Source: Halanaerobium saccharolyticum
GTDB taxonomy: Bacteria > Bacillota > Halanaerobiia > Halanaerobiales > Halanaerobiaceae
Assembly (NCBI RefSeq): GCF_003259895.1
Contig: NZ_QLME01000003.1
Location: 62,001 to 126,000 of the forward strand
DNA: 64,000 bases
Reading direction: 5' to 3'
Shown here: positions 62,986 to 64,000 of the stretch, piece by piece
How positions within the stretch are numbered: the stretch's first letter is position 1
How the letters are laid out: each line of letters begins with the position of its first letter
Program-made: the position numbers and the translations under genes
Notes under the pieces: model-generated
What the model was told of the DNA's origin: nothing
Seen by the model: only the letters and a program-made list of their open reading frames with translations
The model's database searches: none

Positions 62986-64000
62986 ATGTTAAAAGAAAAT
63001 AAAAAATTGTTAAATATTATAATTACAATTTTTTTGCTTGTAATTATAAGTTCTTCAATTTATGCAGCTGAAAGCTTTAAAACTGAGATAGTTGTTTTTT
63101 CAGCTGAACCAGAAGGAGTTGCAGCTGCTGTTGCGGCTGCCAGAGAAGGTAAAGAAGTAATTTTGGTTATGACCAGAGAAAAGCCGGGTGGGTTAATGAC
63201 TTATGCAGCTCTTAATTTTCTGGACTTAAATTATGATCGTAATTCAAATAATATAAATCAGGGACTATTTTCGGAATGGCACCAAAAAATTGGTGCATCT
63301 ATCTCATTTTCTCCTCAAAAAGCAGAAGCTGCATTTACGGAAATGCTGGAGGGAGAACAGAATATTAAAATTATCAATTCTGCTGAGCTGCAGGAAGTTC
63401 AGAGTAAAGATAATAAAATTGAATCAATTAAGGTAAAAAAAGAGAATAATCTTTATAAGCTTAGTGCAGAAATTTTTATTGATGCTTCACAGGATGGTGA
63501 TCTGGCTGCAGCTGCTGAAGAAGATTTCTTTGTTGGTACAGCTGATATGAATTTAAAAAATAGCTGGATGGCTTCTACTCAAATTTTAAAATTTTCAGAA
63601 GTAGAACCGGAAAAGCTAAAAAAAGCAGTTAGAAATAATAGATATCAACAGAGTCATTTTAAAGATGATCACGCCTGGGGATTTTCTAATTTTGGTAAGA
63701 GTTATCAACCCCGGAACCAGAATCTGCGTTTAAGAGGACTCAATATAGTTTTTATAGAAAATGACGACAGTTATGAGGCCTATATTAATGCACTTCTTTT
63801 ATTTAATGTAGATCCACTTTCTGAGTCTTCAATTTTAGAAGCTAAAAATAAGGCAGCTGAAGAGGCCGAACTGATATTAAAATATTTTCAAAATAAATTA
63901 GCGGGATTTGAAAAAGCAGAACTTAGCGATTTACCTGAAGAACTTTACAGAAGAGAAAGTCGACATTTTTTAACGGAATACCAGTTAAAAGTTAAAGATT
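62986..64000 (+). CDS. Exported FAD-dependent oxidoreductase, start of gene (partial)
   Basis: The frame starts at ATG 62986 after gaggaga and runs off the window (338 residues seen). A signal peptide (about 1-27, ending IYAAES) is followed by an FAD-binding fold of the FAD_oxidored type: VVFSAEPEGVAAAVAAAREGKEVILV, REKPGGLMTYAALN and later FIDASQDGDLAAAAEEDFFVG (split around 164-184). The first glycines of the usual GxGxxG or GATPxG loop read SAEPEG. Related secreted proteins occur with polysaccharide degradation genes, but the substrate is unknown. Confidence 0.82.
   Translation, partial: MLKENKKLLNIIITIFLLVIISSSIYAAESFKTEIVVFSAEPEGVAAAVAAAREGKEVILVMTREKPGGLMTYAALNFLDLNYDRNSNNINQGLFSEWHQKIGASISFSPQKAEAAFTEMLEGEQNIKIINSAELQEVQSKDNKIESIKVKKENNLYKLSAEIFIDASQDGDLAAAAEEDFFVGTADMNLKNSWMASTQILKFSEVEPEKLKKAVRNNRYQQSHFKDDHAWGFSNFGKSYQPRNQNLRLRGLNIVFIENDDSYEAYINALLLFNVDPLSESSILEAKNKAAEEAELILKYFQNKLAGFEKAELSDLPEELYRRESRHFLTEYQLKVKD

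Noticed and set aside
1-64000. CRISPR arrays, tRNA or rRNA genes, complete insertion sequences or prophage
   Set aside because: No regularly spaced repeats, cloverleaf sequences, rRNA signatures, transposases, integrases or phage structural genes were recognised on either strand.

Overview
The window is a gene-dense, low-GC chromosomal segment whose gene order is the classic Firmicutes housekeeping order: ylxM-ffh-rpsP-khpA-rimM-trmD-rplS-rbgA-rnhB, dprA-topA-hslVU-codY, rpsB-tsf-pyrH-frr-uppS-cdsA-dxr-rseP-ispG-proS-polC, and rimP-nusA-ylxR-infB-rbfA-nrnA-truB-ribF-rpsO-pnp. Inside this clostridial frame lies a complete outer-membrane energy-coupled uptake operon: a cobalamin riboswitch, a TonB-dependent receptor, TonB, ExbB and ExbD. 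A CodY/PolC/HslVU Firmicute with a TonB-dependent receptor points to a diderm Firmicute, most likely of the Halanaerobiales (Halanaerobium-like). That placement is inference; no rRNA is present to confirm it.

Layout. 1-3250: BioY with a thiolase-like and an acyl-CoA-ligase-like enzyme (arranged like Bacillus yhfS/yhfT/yhfU), preceded by the end of another gene. 3251-3715: non-coding, holding a 220-bp fold-back element and a strong promoter. 3716-8231: SRP/ribosome/tRNA-modification operon. 8337-10575: rbgA, rnhB and a QueT-like transporter. 10557-12509 (minus): comM and yraN. 12750-16972: B12 riboswitch, receptor, tonB, exbB, exbD. 17098-17862: exported SIMPL protein. 17939-19236 (minus): trkA and a trkH remnant with its middle deleted. 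19416-41958: long co-oriented run from dprA to polC. 41959-42229: a 26-bp inverted repeat, a promoter and an attenuator-like terminator. 42230-55442: nusA/infB/pnp run, nfo, and a RadC-type JAB domain fused to a DinG-like helicase. 55447-61104: LysM/SleB hydrolase, polysaccharide deacetylase, dut, thrB, a strongly diverged homoserine-dehydrogenase-like protein, and lysC. 61219-64000: a 40-residue desulforedoxin, asnS, and the start of an exported FAD oxidoreductase.

How the genes work together. Most genes serve translation (ribosomal proteins S16, L19, S2 and S15, EF-Ts, IF2, RRF, maturation factors), RNA turnover, DNA replication and topology, isoprenoid and phospholipid precursor synthesis (dxr, ispG, uppS, cdsA), and nutrient control (codY). 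The btuB-tonB-exbBD operon imports a corrinoid-type ligand and is switched off by cobalamin through a riboswitch with a terminator. Seven good sigma-A promoters with 17-18 bp spacers and nine terminator-type hairpins divide the window into transcription units. rpsB, rpsO and rimP have structured leaders of the kind used for autoregulation.

No tRNA, rRNA, CRISPR array, prophage or complete insertion sequence was seen. I found no clear undescribed multi-gene system. The best leads are the JAB-DinG fusion, the homoserine-dehydrogenase homologue lacking its NAD-binding glycines, the deleted trkH, the thiolase lacking its second catalytic cysteine beside BioY, and the two intergenic palindromic elements.
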